Counted from the first letter of the stretch, positions 35,601-44,520 are shown. The stretch is DNA of 64,000 nt from Candidatus Acidulodesulfobacterium acidiphilum (GCA_008534395.1 SHMQ01000011.1:1-64000); one strand, 5' to 3'. A program made the numbers and translations. The notes: a model not told the origin generated them from the letters alone.

Positions 35601-36382
35601 AATACTATTCCCTCCATTTGGGTTGAAGCCTGAGCATAAAGTTTCATGGGGATTCGTCCCGATAGGTACGCCTGTCTGCCTGCTTCTACAGCTTTTTTCA
35701 TAGCGTCTGCCATATTAACGGGATCTGCAGCTCCGGCTATCGCCGTGTTAATGAGAATTCCGTCAACGCCGAGCTCCATGGTTTTGCAAGCATCGGATGC
35801 CGTTCCTACTCCAGCATCGACTATTACGGGAACAGAGACCGTTTCTTTAATTATTTTTATGTTATACGGATTTTTTATGCCTAAACCTGAACCTATAGGA
35901 GAAGCAAGCGGCATAACTACAGGACATCCAATGTCTTCAAGTTTTTTTGCAAGGACAGGATCGTCCATCATATAAGGCATAACCGTAAATCCTTCTTTAA
36001 CTAAAATTTTTGCCGCCTTTAACAGTTCTTCATTGTCGGGATAAAGGGTTTTTTGATCGCCTATCACTTCCAATTTTACGAGGTCTGTTCTAAAAACGTC
36101 TAATTCTCTCGCAAGCAACAAAGTGTTTACCGCGTCTTCTGCCGTGTAGCATCCTGCGGTATTCGGTAAAAGAATATACTTATCAAGGTCAATATAAGAC
36201 AATAAATTTTCTTTGGCGTTAAAGTTGATTCTTCTTACGGCGACGGTTATTATTTCTGCTCCGGAAATATCCGCCGCCTCTTTCATTGTTTGAAAGTCGG
36301 GATATTTTCCTGTTCCGATAAGCAGTCTCGAGTCAAATTCGTATTTTCCTATTTTTAAAATATCGTCTTTTTTTTTCATCAT
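35597..36382 (-). CDS. thiG: thiazole synthase ThiG
   Basis: 261 residues. TIM-barrel enzyme joining 1-deoxyxylulose-5-phosphate, ThiS thiocarboxylate and 2-iminoacetate (dehydroglycine) into thiazole phosphate. Signatures: [13 protein letters not shown] near the N-terminus, the Schiff-base lysine K103 in [22 protein letters not shown] and [10 protein letters not shown]. The first of two adjacent ATGs is preferred because AGGAGG (36392-36397) lies nine bases upstream. It is separated from thiS by 77 bases that hold half of a palindromic element. Confidence 0.96.
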   Translation of the reverse strand: MMKKKDDILKIGKYEFDSRLLIGTGKYPDFQTMKEAADISGAEIITVAVRRINFNAKENLLSYIDLDKYILLPNTAGCYTAEDAVNTLLLARELDVFRTDLVKLEVIGDQKTLYPDNEELLKAAKILVKEGFTVMPYMMDDPVLAKKLEDIGCPVVMPLASPIGSGLGIKNPYNIKIIKETVSVPVIVDAGVGTASDACKTMELGVDGILINTAIAGAADPVNMADAMKKAVEAGRQAYLSGRIPMKLYAQASTQMEGIVF

Positions 36383-36410
36383 TTTATATAACCTCCTCTT
36401 TTATTTAAAT

Positions 36411-36452
36411 TAAAATAAATAAATCTGACACCTTTTTTTGACACCTTTTTTT
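36411..36452. repeat. half palindromic element, copy D (two right ends only)
   Basis: AAATCTGACACCTTTTTTT followed directly by GACACCTTTTTTT: two tandem copies of the right end of the palindromic elements, with no left arm to pair. It lies in the thiS-thiG gap inside an operon, where a full hairpin would be expected to terminate transcription. Confidence 0.7.
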
Positions 36453-36459
36453 CCTTTTT

Positions 36460-36663
36460 TTATCCTCCTGGAGCTATAGTTACCATGTCTATTTTATCGT
36501 TCTCTTTTAACGTGAATTCTGCGTAACAATTTTTGGAAATTATGGTTTTATTTACTGCAACGGCAGTGCTTTTTATATTAAGTTTGAGTTCGTCGATTAG
36601 TTTTTGAATCGTAATACCGTTTTGTTCGACTATATATTCGTTTCCGTTTAATTCTATTTTCAT
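36460..36663 (-). CDS. thiS: sulfur carrier protein ThiS
   Basis: 67 residues with the ubiquitin-like fold pattern (MKIELNGNEYIVEQNGITIQ at the N-terminus, AVAVNKTIISK in the middle) and the essential C-terminal Gly-Gly (VTIAPGG), which is adenylated by ThiF and thiocarboxylated. It delivers sulfur to ThiG. The start overlaps the stop of the CofH-like gene by 4 bases. No thiF lies nearby. Confidence 0.95.
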   Translation of the reverse strand: MKIELNGNEYIVEQNGITIQKLIDELKLNIKSTAVAVNKTIISKNCYAEFTLKENDKIDMVTIAPGG

Positions 36664-37823
36664 AAAATTTTATTATTATTTTTTTCGTATATATAATTAT
36701 ATACGGTATCCCTTCTGACCGGAGTTTTGCCGGCATGTTTTATTAAATTTATTATTTCTTTTTCCTCTAAAAATTCACCGAATTTACCTCCGGCGCTTTT
36801 AGTTATGTTTTCTTCCATTAAAGTCCCGCCGAAATCGTTAATGCCGCAATCAAGAGATTTTAAAGCCGCGGACACGCCTATTTTAGGCCAGCTTGTCTGA
36901 ATATTTTTAAAATTGTCCAAGAAAAGCCTTAAAATTGCATAAAATTTAAACACTCTTTTTTCGCCGATTATTTTCTTTCCGTTTATCGACTTTCCTAAAG
37001 ACGTTTTGGGAGAAATAAACGGCAGAGCTATAAATTCCGTAAATCCGCCGGTTTCATCCTGCAAACGTCTTATAATACTTAAATGATAAGCCAAATCTCC
37101 GCTTGATTCTATATGTCCGAAAAGCACCGTAGCAGACGTTTTAACGCCGAGTAAATGCGCCGTTTTTATTATTTTCATCCACTCTGCCGTATTTATCTTT
37201 TGCGGGCATATCTTTTTTCTTGTTTCTTCGGCTAAAATTTCAGCGGCAGTTCCGGGCATGGAATTAACGCCGCAATCAACTAATTTTTCGATAACCCGCG
37301 CATACGTCATACCCGTTGTTTCGGAAAGTTCGTAAATTTCCTGAGGCGAAAAAGCATGTATATGAAGTTTCGGAAAATTATTTCTTACCGTTTTAATTAA
37401 ATCAAAATAATAATCCGGATTTAATTTCAATTCCGGATTTATTCCGCCTGTTACGCATATTTCGTTAATACTGATGCTTTTTACGCCCTCCGAAATTTTC
37501 TCGATTATCTTATCGTAATCTAATAAAAAAGCGTCTTTAGAATTTTTTGTTCTTTTGTATCCGCAAAATTTGCAATTTAAACCGCAAATATTAGTAAAAT
37601 TAATATTTCTGTTAACGACGTAAGAAACTTTATCGGAATTAATTTTTTTATTTAGCGTATCTGCCGTAAAAATAATTTCCTCAATAGCTTTCTCTTCCTG
37701 CTCTTCAAGCAGTATAAGCAAATCATCGCTATCAAGTCTTTTGCCGGATAAAGCTTTTTGCAAAATATAATCCGGTTCGATTTTATGTGTTTTACTATTT
37801 TTATTATTCGACAAATTAAGCAT
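36660..37823 (-). CDS. CofH-family radical SAM enzyme in a thiamin operon, candidate 2-iminoacetate source
   Basis: 387 residues. The radical SAM cluster is C80-x3-C84-x2-C87 (CGLNCKFC). Family signatures match CofH (the tyrosine-cleaving subunit of F0 synthase): HIHAFSPQEI, NSMPGTAAEIL, RKKICPQKI, ETGGFTEFIALPF and TPVRRDTVY near the end. CofH splits tyrosine, adds the 4-hydroxybenzyl part to a ribityl-diaminouracil and releases 2-iminoacetate. ThiH also splits tyrosine to 2-iminoacetate, for ThiG. Here the gene is the first after a TPP riboswitch and overlaps thiS by 4 bases, where thiH would be expected. I infer it serves thiazole synthesis; true CofH or MqnE activity remains possible. Confidence 0.85.
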   Translation of the reverse strand: MLNLSNNKNSKTHKIEPDYILQKALSGKRLDSDDLLILLEEQEEKAIEEIIFTADTLNKKINSDKVSYVVNRNINFTNICGLNCKFCGYKRTKNSKDAFLLDYDKIIEKISEGVKSISINEICVTGGINPELKLNPDYYFDLIKTVRNNFPKLHIHAFSPQEIYELSETTGMTYARVIEKLVDCGVNSMPGTAAEILAEETRKKICPQKINTAEWMKIIKTAHLLGVKTSATVLFGHIESSGDLAYHLSIIRRLQDETGGFTEFIALPFISPKTSLGKSINGKKIIGEKRVFKFYAILRLFLDNFKNIQTSWPKIGVSAALKSLDCGINDFGGTLMEENITKSAGGKFGEFLEEKEIINLIKHAGKTPVRRDTVYNYIYEKNNNKIL

Positions 37824-37930
37824 TGTAATATATCTTCAATTTATTGCTTAAAGCTTAATGTATTATGCCTGAAGATAAAGCTTTTGGAAAGAAAAACTGC
37901 AGAAAAGAAAAAGTAAGCAGAAAGTCTATC

Positions 37931-38028
37931 TTCCCTACGACGGCATTATCCGTATCAGGTTCAAAGGGTTGCGTGCTTTAACGGCTACGCTCTCAGCCAT
38001 AGTTACAATAATACGGCACCCCTGATTT
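37931..38028 (-). promoter_or_regulatory. TPP riboswitch (THI element)
   Basis: Read on the - strand, the aptamer starts CAGGGGTGCCG, continues with GGCTGAGAGCG, and ends with ACCCTTTGAACCTGAT, then GGATAATGCCGTCGTAGGGAA. These are the conserved CTGAGA and ACCTGA segments and closing stem of the TPP aptamer. About 107 bases separate it from the start of the CofH-like gene. That stretch includes an AAAGCTT/AAGCTTT pairing that might serve as an expression platform, but I cannot say whether control is by termination or by hiding the start. Confidence 0.96.
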
Positions 38029-38085
38029 CATTGCATACCGACCTAAAACATATAAACTATCGATATATTATAAATTATACCATTA

Positions 38086-38856
38086 TTACTTTATAATTCC
38101 AACCAAAAAACTTTTGCTTTTATTGTTGTAAACCTTAACGCAAAAAACTTTTACCGTTAAAACGTCGTGTTTTGCCGTTAAAGGAATAAAATTATAGGAT
38201 AGAAAAACGGATTTTTTAATATGACCGAATGTTCCGGTTCTTTTATTGATAAACTTTTCCGCTCTTTTTGCCGGAATACTTAAAAAATTAAACTTTCCCG
38301 CATTTTTAAAAACTATCGTTAAACGCTTTGAAAAATGATATATATTTCCGTGTTCTATCTTTACGAAATCGATATTTCTGTCCGTTCTCATGCCATTCAT
38401 TATAACTTTCTTTTTATTGCGGTACGTTAAATAGAAACCGCCTTTATTCATTATATAGCCGCTAAGCGACGCTTTTACGTAATTTTTAAAATATTTTACT
38501 GAATCGACGTAGCTCATAAGTTTATTCAGCCTTGTCTTATCTTCAGAATATAGCTTATTCCATAAAAACACGTTATTCCTGTCATGCTTATATTTTGCCG
38601 GATTAACTATTTTTATATAGGTAACCACGTCGTTTTTACTTATAGCCTGTCCTTTCGCCTTTAAATAAAGCGCATAAATTATAGGATTTGTAGCATATAC
38701 TCCATTACAGTCCGTATTGCCGTTTCCGTCGGCAAACGACTTTCTGACCGACGCCGGATTAAAATTAAGAAATAAAATTGCCGATAACACTAAAATAAAT
38801 AAAAATGAGGTCTTAAAAATAAATATACCGTTTTTAATAATTTTATCTGCAATCAT
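38086..38856 (-). CDS. predicted exported or membrane-anchored protein of unknown function
   Basis: 256 residues. Not recognised. One N-terminal hydrophobic segment (about 13-32, IFKTSFLFILVLSAILFLNF) looks like a signal peptide or anchor, probably cleaved near SFADGNG. The mature part is basic, strand-rich and without cysteine pairs or a clear catalytic motif. It ends 57 bases upstream of the TPP aptamer and is on the same strand. It is monocistronic by appearance. Confidence 0.55.
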   Translation of the reverse strand: MIADKIIKNGIFIFKTSFLFILVLSAILFLNFNPASVRKSFADGNGNTDCNGVYATNPIIYALYLKAKGQAISKNDVVTYIKIVNPAKYKHDRNNVFLWNKLYSEDKTRLNKLMSYVDSVKYFKNYVKASLSGYIMNKGGFYLTYRNKKKVIMNGMRTDRNIDFVKIEHGNIYHFSKRLTIVFKNAGKFNFLSIPAKRAEKFINKRTGTFGHIKKSVFLSYNFIPLTAKHDVLTVKVFCVKVYNNKSKSFLVGIIK

Positions 38857-38992
38857 TTTATGATGCTCCTTGTTTTTTAAATTTTTAATGAATTTACTTA
38901 ATTTTAATAAAATTAAGTATAATTTGTCAAATCAATAAAATATTACGTCGCAAATAATAAAAAATGTCGCTTATAGTAATTTAAGCAAAATT

Positions 38993-39775
38993 TTATTTAA
39001 ATCTCGCAAAATATTCGTCTATCTCAGGCCTTAATTCGATTCCGGCAATTTCAAAACAATTAAGCAGTTCTTCGTAAGTACCGTCGCCGCCAAGAAAATC
39101 CCAAAATTCTTTCCCTACCTTTAGTTCGCAATCTAAATCCAACATACCCTTTAGCGTCCATCTTTCGTAAGGTTTGGGTTCGTATGGATTATATGGTATT
39201 GCTATATACGAGTTTATATCGGCGTCTGGATTTTCAGCAAGATAAATTGCTGCCCATTCAAGCAAAGTATGTTTAAAATCTTTAAAACTGCTTATGTTCG
39301 GTTTGACTGTTTTTAAATCGAATAAATGTATTTTACCTTCTTTATCATTAATAAATAAATCTACTTTAACCGTCTTTAATTTATTCATTTTCCCGTCTTT
39401 GCAAACCGCTCTTATTCTTTCTATTTCTCGTGCTTTATTCGGAACGCTTTCTATTTCCGAAGCAAGACCGTTGATTATAGATTGAATTTCATTTTGGGCT
39501 TTTTCGCTTATAAAGTCTCCAACCGTATATTGTTTTTCGGCAAATCTAAAATTTGGATTAAGATTAGCAAGGGTTTTGGCGACCGGTTCATAAATAGATA
39601 TTCCGAAAGTCGTATTTAAAGAATGAATAAAAGAAAATAATGCCATTCTGTCTTTGCCAAGCAATAAATAATGAAACGGCATTTGTTTAGTTTCCGGCTT
39701 ATACGTTTTAAACTTCTTTTTTAAACTTTCTTTTATAATATTTTTTATTAAAGCGATTCTATCATTAGATTCCAA
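38993..39775 (-). CDS. TdeIII-family type II restriction endonuclease
   Basis: 260 residues. The whole sequence resembles the TdeIII endonuclease family, whose characterised members I recall as cutting GGNCC. The PD-(D/E)xK-type active site is visible as D139 (VKVDLF) and D153-L-K155 (HLFDLKT), with RWTLKGMLDL and VGKEFWDFLGG further on. It lies 48 bases downstream of the methyltransferase gene in the same orientation, the normal order for a protective system. The site specificity is inferred from the family only. Confidence 0.8.
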   Translation of the reverse strand: MESNDRIALIKNIIKESLKKKFKTYKPETKQMPFHYLLLGKDRMALFSFIHSLNTTFGISIYEPVAKTLANLNPNFRFAEKQYTVGDFISEKAQNEIQSIINGLASEIESVPNKAREIERIRAVCKDGKMNKLKTVKVDLFINDKEGKIHLFDLKTVKPNISSFKDFKHTLLEWAAIYLAENPDADINSYIAIPYNPYEPKPYERWTLKGMLDLDCELKVGKEFWDFLGGDGTYEELLNCFEIAGIELRPEIDEYFARFK

Positions 39776-39823
39776 TCTATTTAAAGTCCTCCCGAGGTTT
39801 AAAGCTTTGCTTATTTAAAATCC

Positions 39824-41581
39824 TTACTTATTTTGCTTTATATGAAATATCGTTTCTGAATAAATATTACTCCTATCTTTTTCTACCCTGTTGAGTACCG
39901 GACGGTTAAACCTATTGACTATTTTCATTCCGGATAACTTTACTATTTCAGGGTATATGTTATATTTATCGTTTGCCACTAAGAAAATATCGTAGTCTTC
40001 CTGCAAGTATTTTGCCGAATTAATTAAAACATCGGAAATATCTTTAATATAAGCTTCTCTGGCTTTTTTACCAGAACCTTTAGAAAGCGAGCCTATTTCC
40101 ATTTCGTCTTTTTTTTGAAAGCCGAACAGTTCGTAAGCGTAAGCATGTTGTTCATGATAATCTATCAATCCTACGTAAGGCGGACTTGAAAAGATTCCTC
40201 TTATTTTTTGATTTTTTAATATTTCATAAAAAAGAACATTTTTTTTATTTACTTCGGCATATATATCCAAATTTCTACTGTCACCGCACAAACATAATTG
40301 AAAAGTATTCGTTTTTAATTTTTGAAACTCTTCAAGCCTTTGTATCGTATCTTCGGAATAAGTTTTCCACCAGTCTTTTATAGTCAATAAAGGTTTGCAT
40401 ATTTTACCGTGTTTTTTGCAGTAATAAGGACTTACTATCGGCTCCTTTAACGTTGCTAAGTCGGCATGCGTCGTAGCCCTGCAAGAGCGCATAGTTCTGC
40501 TTAATATGGCCGCTAATACTTTTTTTACGTCCGAGTTTTCTATCTTTTGAATCTCGCCGAAAATAAAATCTATTTCTTCTTTTACCGGCCGCAAAAACCA
40601 TTTTCCGTTAAAACTGCTATAGTCGTACTTGTTAATTATCTCGACTTTATACTCTTTTACCAATCTTTCGTATTCTACTAAAAACTCTTTCTCTTTTTGC
40701 CCGCCGTATTCCTTTTCGTTTATACCTCCCTCTCTTACTTTTATTTTATATTCCGGTGAAGGGAAATATTTATTATTAAATTTTGATAAAGAACGATTTA
40801 AATTTTCGATAAAAAAATCGTTATTTTTCTTCTTTCGAAAATCCGTAAATTTATATGTTATATCTGAAATATATTTTCTGATTTCAGACAAAGGATGCGT
40901 TCCTATCTTTATATTACTTATTAAAGCATTAAAGGGCGAAATCTCGATTCCAACGGCATGCAGATTTAATTCGTTAGATTGAACCAAAGTAGTTCCGCTT
41001 CCGCAAAACGGGTCAAGAACTATATCTCCTTTTTTAAAATACGCTTCTTTTTTAAATTCGTCGATATGGATATCAAGAAAATATTCAACTAATTGAGGTA
41101 TAAACTTTCCTTTATAAGGATGTATCCTATGAACATGCTTAGTTCTTTCGGATTCTGTATAACGAGAAAAAGACAATAGCGGATTCGCAAAGTCATTCAA
41201 ACGCTGACCGTCGGAATTGCCTAATCTATTTTTATTATCGATGTTCTTAACAATATTCTCGTTGATTTCTGATCTGTTAATAATATATTCATCTTTAGTT
41301 ATATTTTGTAAATTTAAAGGATTTTTGGTTGTAAGTTTATATTCAAAATTATTTAAAGAATCATAATATTTTATTAATTCTAAAACATCTACCAATATAT
41401 TTCTTTTATCGCCATATTTTTTAATTCTGCCGTATTGCAATAGATATGAAATATTAGAAACGGAAACCGGCTTATTTAAATATGCAGAAGCAAAATTGCT
41501 TGTCTCAGACAAATTTAGAAACCTTTTTTCCGGCGCGGTAATATTATTTTCATTTAATAAGGTATTAACATTATCGGTCAT
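39824..41581 (-). CDS. site-specific DNA methyltransferase (N4-cytosine or N6-adenine type)
   Basis: 585 residues. The SAM-binding motif DPFCGSGTTL is near residue 192 and the catalytic SSPPY near 467 (GIFSSPPYVGLIDYHEQ), with a long target-recognition stretch between. That order (I, recognition, IV) is alpha-like, and SPPY is typical of N4-cytosine enzymes. HRIHPYKGKFIPQL just before motif I is common in this type. The first about 85 residues resemble a helix-turn-helix module (PVSVSNISYLLQYGRIKKYG) and could support autoregulation. It forms a restriction-modification pair with the next gene. Confidence 0.88.
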   Translation of the reverse strand: MTDNVNTLLNENNITAPEKRFLNLSETSNFASAYLNKPVSVSNISYLLQYGRIKKYGDKRNILVDVLELIKYYDSLNNFEYKLTTKNPLNLQNITKDEYIINRSEINENIVKNIDNKNRLGNSDGQRLNDFANPLLSFSRYTESERTKHVHRIHPYKGKFIPQLVEYFLDIHIDEFKKEAYFKKGDIVLDPFCGSGTTLVQSNELNLHAVGIEISPFNALISNIKIGTHPLSEIRKYISDITYKFTDFRKKKNNDFFIENLNRSLSKFNNKYFPSPEYKIKVREGGINEKEYGGQKEKEFLVEYERLVKEYKVEIINKYDYSSFNGKWFLRPVKEEIDFIFGEIQKIENSDVKKVLAAILSRTMRSCRATTHADLATLKEPIVSPYYCKKHGKICKPLLTIKDWWKTYSEDTIQRLEEFQKLKTNTFQLCLCGDSRNLDIYAEVNKKNVLFYEILKNQKIRGIFSSPPYVGLIDYHEQHAYAYELFGFQKKDEMEIGSLSKGSGKKAREAYIKDISDVLINSAKYLQEDYDIFLVANDKYNIYPEIVKLSGMKIVNRFNRPVLNRVEKDRSNIYSETIFHIKQNK

Positions 41582-41774
41582 TTTATGATTCCTTGTTTCT
41601 ATTCAGATAAAATTTATTATACGCTGGATATATACTATGATATGCTATGCTTTATCTCTCTTAAATTCGCATAAGTTACAATAATAATATTGCATTATCC
41701 GGTAAAAATTTTTATTATCGTCAAAGATGATTAACTCAAGCTATTATATCATTTTTTGGCGGTTTTGTTTATAA

Positions 41775-42383
41775 TTACCTCAATATTTTTCTGTAATAAA
41801 TATAATACCTATAAACCCGCATAATATAAATCTCAGTCTGCCGGTACGGCGGAATTATAAATTTGCGGCGGTTTTTGATATATACCGTGCGGACAGAATC
41901 TGGACCTGCGTTATAACAGGCTAAAGCAGTAATAGGTTTAAAGCCGAAACGTTTAAGGCAGTAATGAAGATACTTTGCGCCGGCAATAATGTTTAATTCA
42001 GGATTTTCGACGTTAATATCCATTTCTTCGCCTGTCTTGGGCATAACCTGCATAAGCCCGACCGCGCCTTTAGGACTTAAAGCCATAACGTTAAAGCCGC
42101 TTTCGGCTTTCATAACCGCAATAAAAAAAGGAAGCGGTATGCCGTATTTTTTTGAAGCGTAGACTATGGTTTCGGCCAATCTTTTTTGATTTAAACCGGC
42201 GGCATATACAGGACTTAAACATATTATAAAATTTGCTAAAAAGATGCAAAGCAGCAAAACGGAGAAAATAAAAAACGGAGCCGAAAACTTTTTAATTAAT
42301 CTTGTATTTAATAAAAAAATTGATAACATTATCGATAGATACCAAAGTCTGAAAATTAAAATTATTTTAGCCAAATTATTCAT
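41775..42383 (-). CDS. VirB1-type lytic transglycosylase of the type IV secretion locus
   Basis: 202 residues. A hydrophobic N-terminus (two segments up to about 60, ending VYAAG) leads into an SLT domain: the catalytic Glu is in FIAVMKAESGFNVMALS, then [25 protein letters not shown] and ALACYNAGP. It opens the peptidoglycan for assembly of the secretion channel. The start overlaps the preceding lipoprotein gene by 4 bases. It is the last gene of the locus. Confidence 0.88.
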   Translation of the reverse strand: MNNLAKIILIFRLWYLSIMLSIFLLNTRLIKKFSAPFFIFSVLLLCIFLANFIICLSPVYAAGLNQKRLAETIVYASKKYGIPLPFFIAVMKAESGFNVMALSPKGAVGLMQVMPKTGEEMDINVENPELNIIAGAKYLHYCLKRFGFKPITALACYNAGPDSVRTVYIKNRRKFIIPPYRQTEIYIMRVYRYYIYYRKILR

Positions 42384-43345
42384 AATCTAACGGGCAGTTT
42401 TATAAATCTTACTCCGCCGTAATTGTTTTTATATAACGCTTCGATAAACAAAACCGTTTTATGCAAAGCCGGTTTCTCAATGCTTTTTTTATCTTTTAAA
42501 ATGCAGATAAGTTTTCCTTTGATTTTGCTAAAGCCGGATAAAATAAAGTAATTTTTACCGCCTTGTTTTTTAATATTTGATTTAAAAGGTATTTCTATGT
42601 GTTTGTTTTTACCCGATTTTTCAAACAGCAAAGGCTTATATCTTAAAGGCAATTTGTAAAAATTAGACAGCGAAAACGAAATAATTTCTAAATTGCCCGC
42701 AGCTTGAATGCCGTTTATGTTTAAAACTATTTTACCGTCGTCGGCCTTAGCGGTTTTACTTAATTTAATAAATATCGGGGTTATTTCTTTTTCTTTTTGT
42801 TTTGACGCATTGGCAGCCGCAGCCGTATTTACATTTTTATTCACGTCTTTAGCCGATTTGACCTTTCTTATTTTAACGGTAGCAGTAGCATTATAAGCGT
42901 AATTTTTTGTATTTTTTTTAATTTTATCGGTAATGCCGTGTTCTTCCTTCATAAAGGAAGGCACAATATAACCATTGTTTAAGCCTGTTTGCTTAATTTT
43001 GCCCTTATGCCCGTATTTTTCCGAACGTTCTAAATTCTTAATTTTTCTTCCCGAAACTTTGTTTAATTTTAAAGAATAGTATAATACGCTATTTTCCAGC
43101 GCTTTTTTAAGGTTTTCATTTTTTTCTAAAAAAGCGCCGCTTCCGTTACTGCCGCTTTCTTTATTATTATAATTATTATAAGTCGATGCAGAACTATTTC
43201 TAAATAAAGAATTTGAAGCGCAACCCGAAAGAAAAAATTGCATCGATAAAATTAATGTAAAACATAAAATATATATCTTTATGTTATTATATTTAATAAT
43301 TTTTTTTATTATTTTTATACCTATATACTTATTATTGATTTTCAT
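42380..43345 (-). CDS. lipoprotein of the type IV secretion locus, VirB7-position, unknown fold
   Basis: 321 residues. A long basic n-region and hydrophobic segment end in lipobox FFLSGC (C42), so it is predicted to be outer-membrane lipidated. The middle is low-complexity (Asn, Lys, Gly); the C-terminal about 110 residues look beta-rich (IVLNINGIQAAGNLEIISF; GGVRFIKLPVRL). It follows virB9 immediately, as virB7 often neighbours virB9, but is far larger than VirB7 peptides. I do not recognise a family. A core-complex role is inferred from position and lipidation. Confidence 0.6.
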   Translation of the reverse strand: MKINNKYIGIKIIKKIIKYNNIKIYILCFTLILSMQFFLSGCASNSLFRNSSASTYNNYNNKESGSNGSGAFLEKNENLKKALENSVLYYSLKLNKVSGRKIKNLERSEKYGHKGKIKQTGLNNGYIVPSFMKEEHGITDKIKKNTKNYAYNATATVKIRKVKSAKDVNKNVNTAAAANASKQKEKEITPIFIKLSKTAKADDGKIVLNINGIQAAGNLEIISFSLSNFYKLPLRYKPLLFEKSGKNKHIEIPFKSNIKKQGGKNYFILSGFSKIKGKLICILKDKKSIEKPALHKTVLFIEALYKNNYGGVRFIKLPVRL

Positions 43346-43416
43346 TTTTTTATTTAAGATTTTTATTTAAGATTTTAGCTATCGAAATATAAATTAAAAT
43401 AGAGAATTAATATCGA

Positions 43417-44505
43417 TTATGGGTTAATACCGTTAATTTTTAATTTTATTAATCTTTTACCGTATAAAATATGAAAAGAAAGCCTCATATTCGTATATCC
43501 CGACGATTGCGCCGAATAACCGCCGCCGTTCGAGCCGCTTTTGCCGCCTTTTTTAAAAATTATTACGTTTTTTATTATTTTATAAGGCATATAGTATTTA
43601 TTATGAGGCGTTTTATTTATAACCGGAATTTCTTCTAATTTATCGGGCGTGTATCCGTTGAAAAAATTGCCGCCGTATTCTTTATACAGATAGACGTTTC
43701 TTACGAAAAATTTTCTGTTTGAATTATTAGTCAGCTGATACTGCAGGTAATAAAAATTTTTTATCCTGCTTACGGCAAGCGCAGTCAGCGTAACACCGTC
43801 TTCGGTAAACGACTTGTTGATTATTTTTCTGTTAATCATAAGGATAAGATTCATAACGCTTCTTTTTTCTTTTTTTAATTCTTCGGCTTTTTTGCTTAAA
43901 GATAATTCACGAGTTTTATATTTTTTGGACAAAGTCGTTTTTAAAGCGTCAATTTTGTTTTTAACGTAATTTTTGACGAAAACGTTTTTTATAGTATTTG
44001 CAATGTTTAAATTATAGGTGACCGATTTAGCGTTGCTTATTCTTAAAAGTACGTTTATTAACCCGTATTTAGTGTATATCTCAAGGTTGCCGGTTTCTTT
44101 ATAATCGTATGTAATTGGTTTTATAAATATCTGCCTGCCTACTATCTGTTCCGAAAAAGCTCCGGTATTGCCCAGCGCAACGTCCAAAGGTATAACGGGA
44201 AGAGTTATAACGGAAACATATCCCGGCGACGTGTTTAATTGATATATTATGCCGGATTTTATTCGCAGTTTATGCACCCAAAGTTTTTTCCTCATCGTAT
44301 ATTTTTTTAAAGGCGAATAACTTACGGCGAATGAAGGCTTGGCAGTAAAATTTATATAATATGACAGAAATAAAATTAAGAAAAAAGGCAATATTTTATA
44401 TAATTTAATGCCGTTAATACAATAAGTTATAGTATTATATTTAAATGTAAACTTTAATTTATATTTATAATTTTCTTTCAAATTTTGGTTTGAATTTAAT
44501 TTCAA
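43417..44505 (-). CDS. VirB9/TrbG-family outer-membrane core-complex protein
   Basis: 362 residues. The start is TTG at 44505, supported by AAAGGAGG eight bases upstream. A signal segment lies around 38-58. The VirB9 N-terminal domain is clear: NTSPGYVSVITLPVIPLDVA, then GRQIFIKPITYD and GNLEIYTKYGLINVLLRIS. A helical linker (about 185-225) and a C-terminal domain with LTALAVSRIKNFYYLQYQL and FVRNVYLY follow. It would form the outer ring of the channel with VirB7 and VirB10. Confidence 0.85.
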   Translation of the reverse strand: MKLNSNQNLKENYKYKLKFTFKYNTITYCINGIKLYKILPFFLILFLSYYINFTAKPSFAVSYSPLKKYTMRKKLWVHKLRIKSGIIYQLNTSPGYVSVITLPVIPLDVALGNTGAFSEQIVGRQIFIKPITYDYKETGNLEIYTKYGLINVLLRISNAKSVTYNLNIANTIKNVFVKNYVKNKIDALKTTLSKKYKTRELSLSKKAEELKKEKRSVMNLILMINRKIINKSFTEDGVTLTALAVSRIKNFYYLQYQLTNNSNRKFFVRNVYLYKEYGGNFFNGYTPDKLEEIPVINKTPHNKYYMPYKIIKNVIIFKKGGKSGSNGGGYSAQSSGYTNMRLSFHILYGKRLIKLKINGINP

Positions 44506-44520
44506 AATATTTCCTCCTTT

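Noticed and set aside
35263-35703. 146-residue open frame on the + strand
   Set aside because: Antisense to the pseudouridine synthase and thiG; its repeated Phe-Thr-Asp is just the complement of the 9-base repeat.
42380-43345. Call as VirB7
   Set aside because: It is lipidated and in the right place, but at 321 residues it is far larger than VirB7 and shows no matching motif, so only the position is reported.
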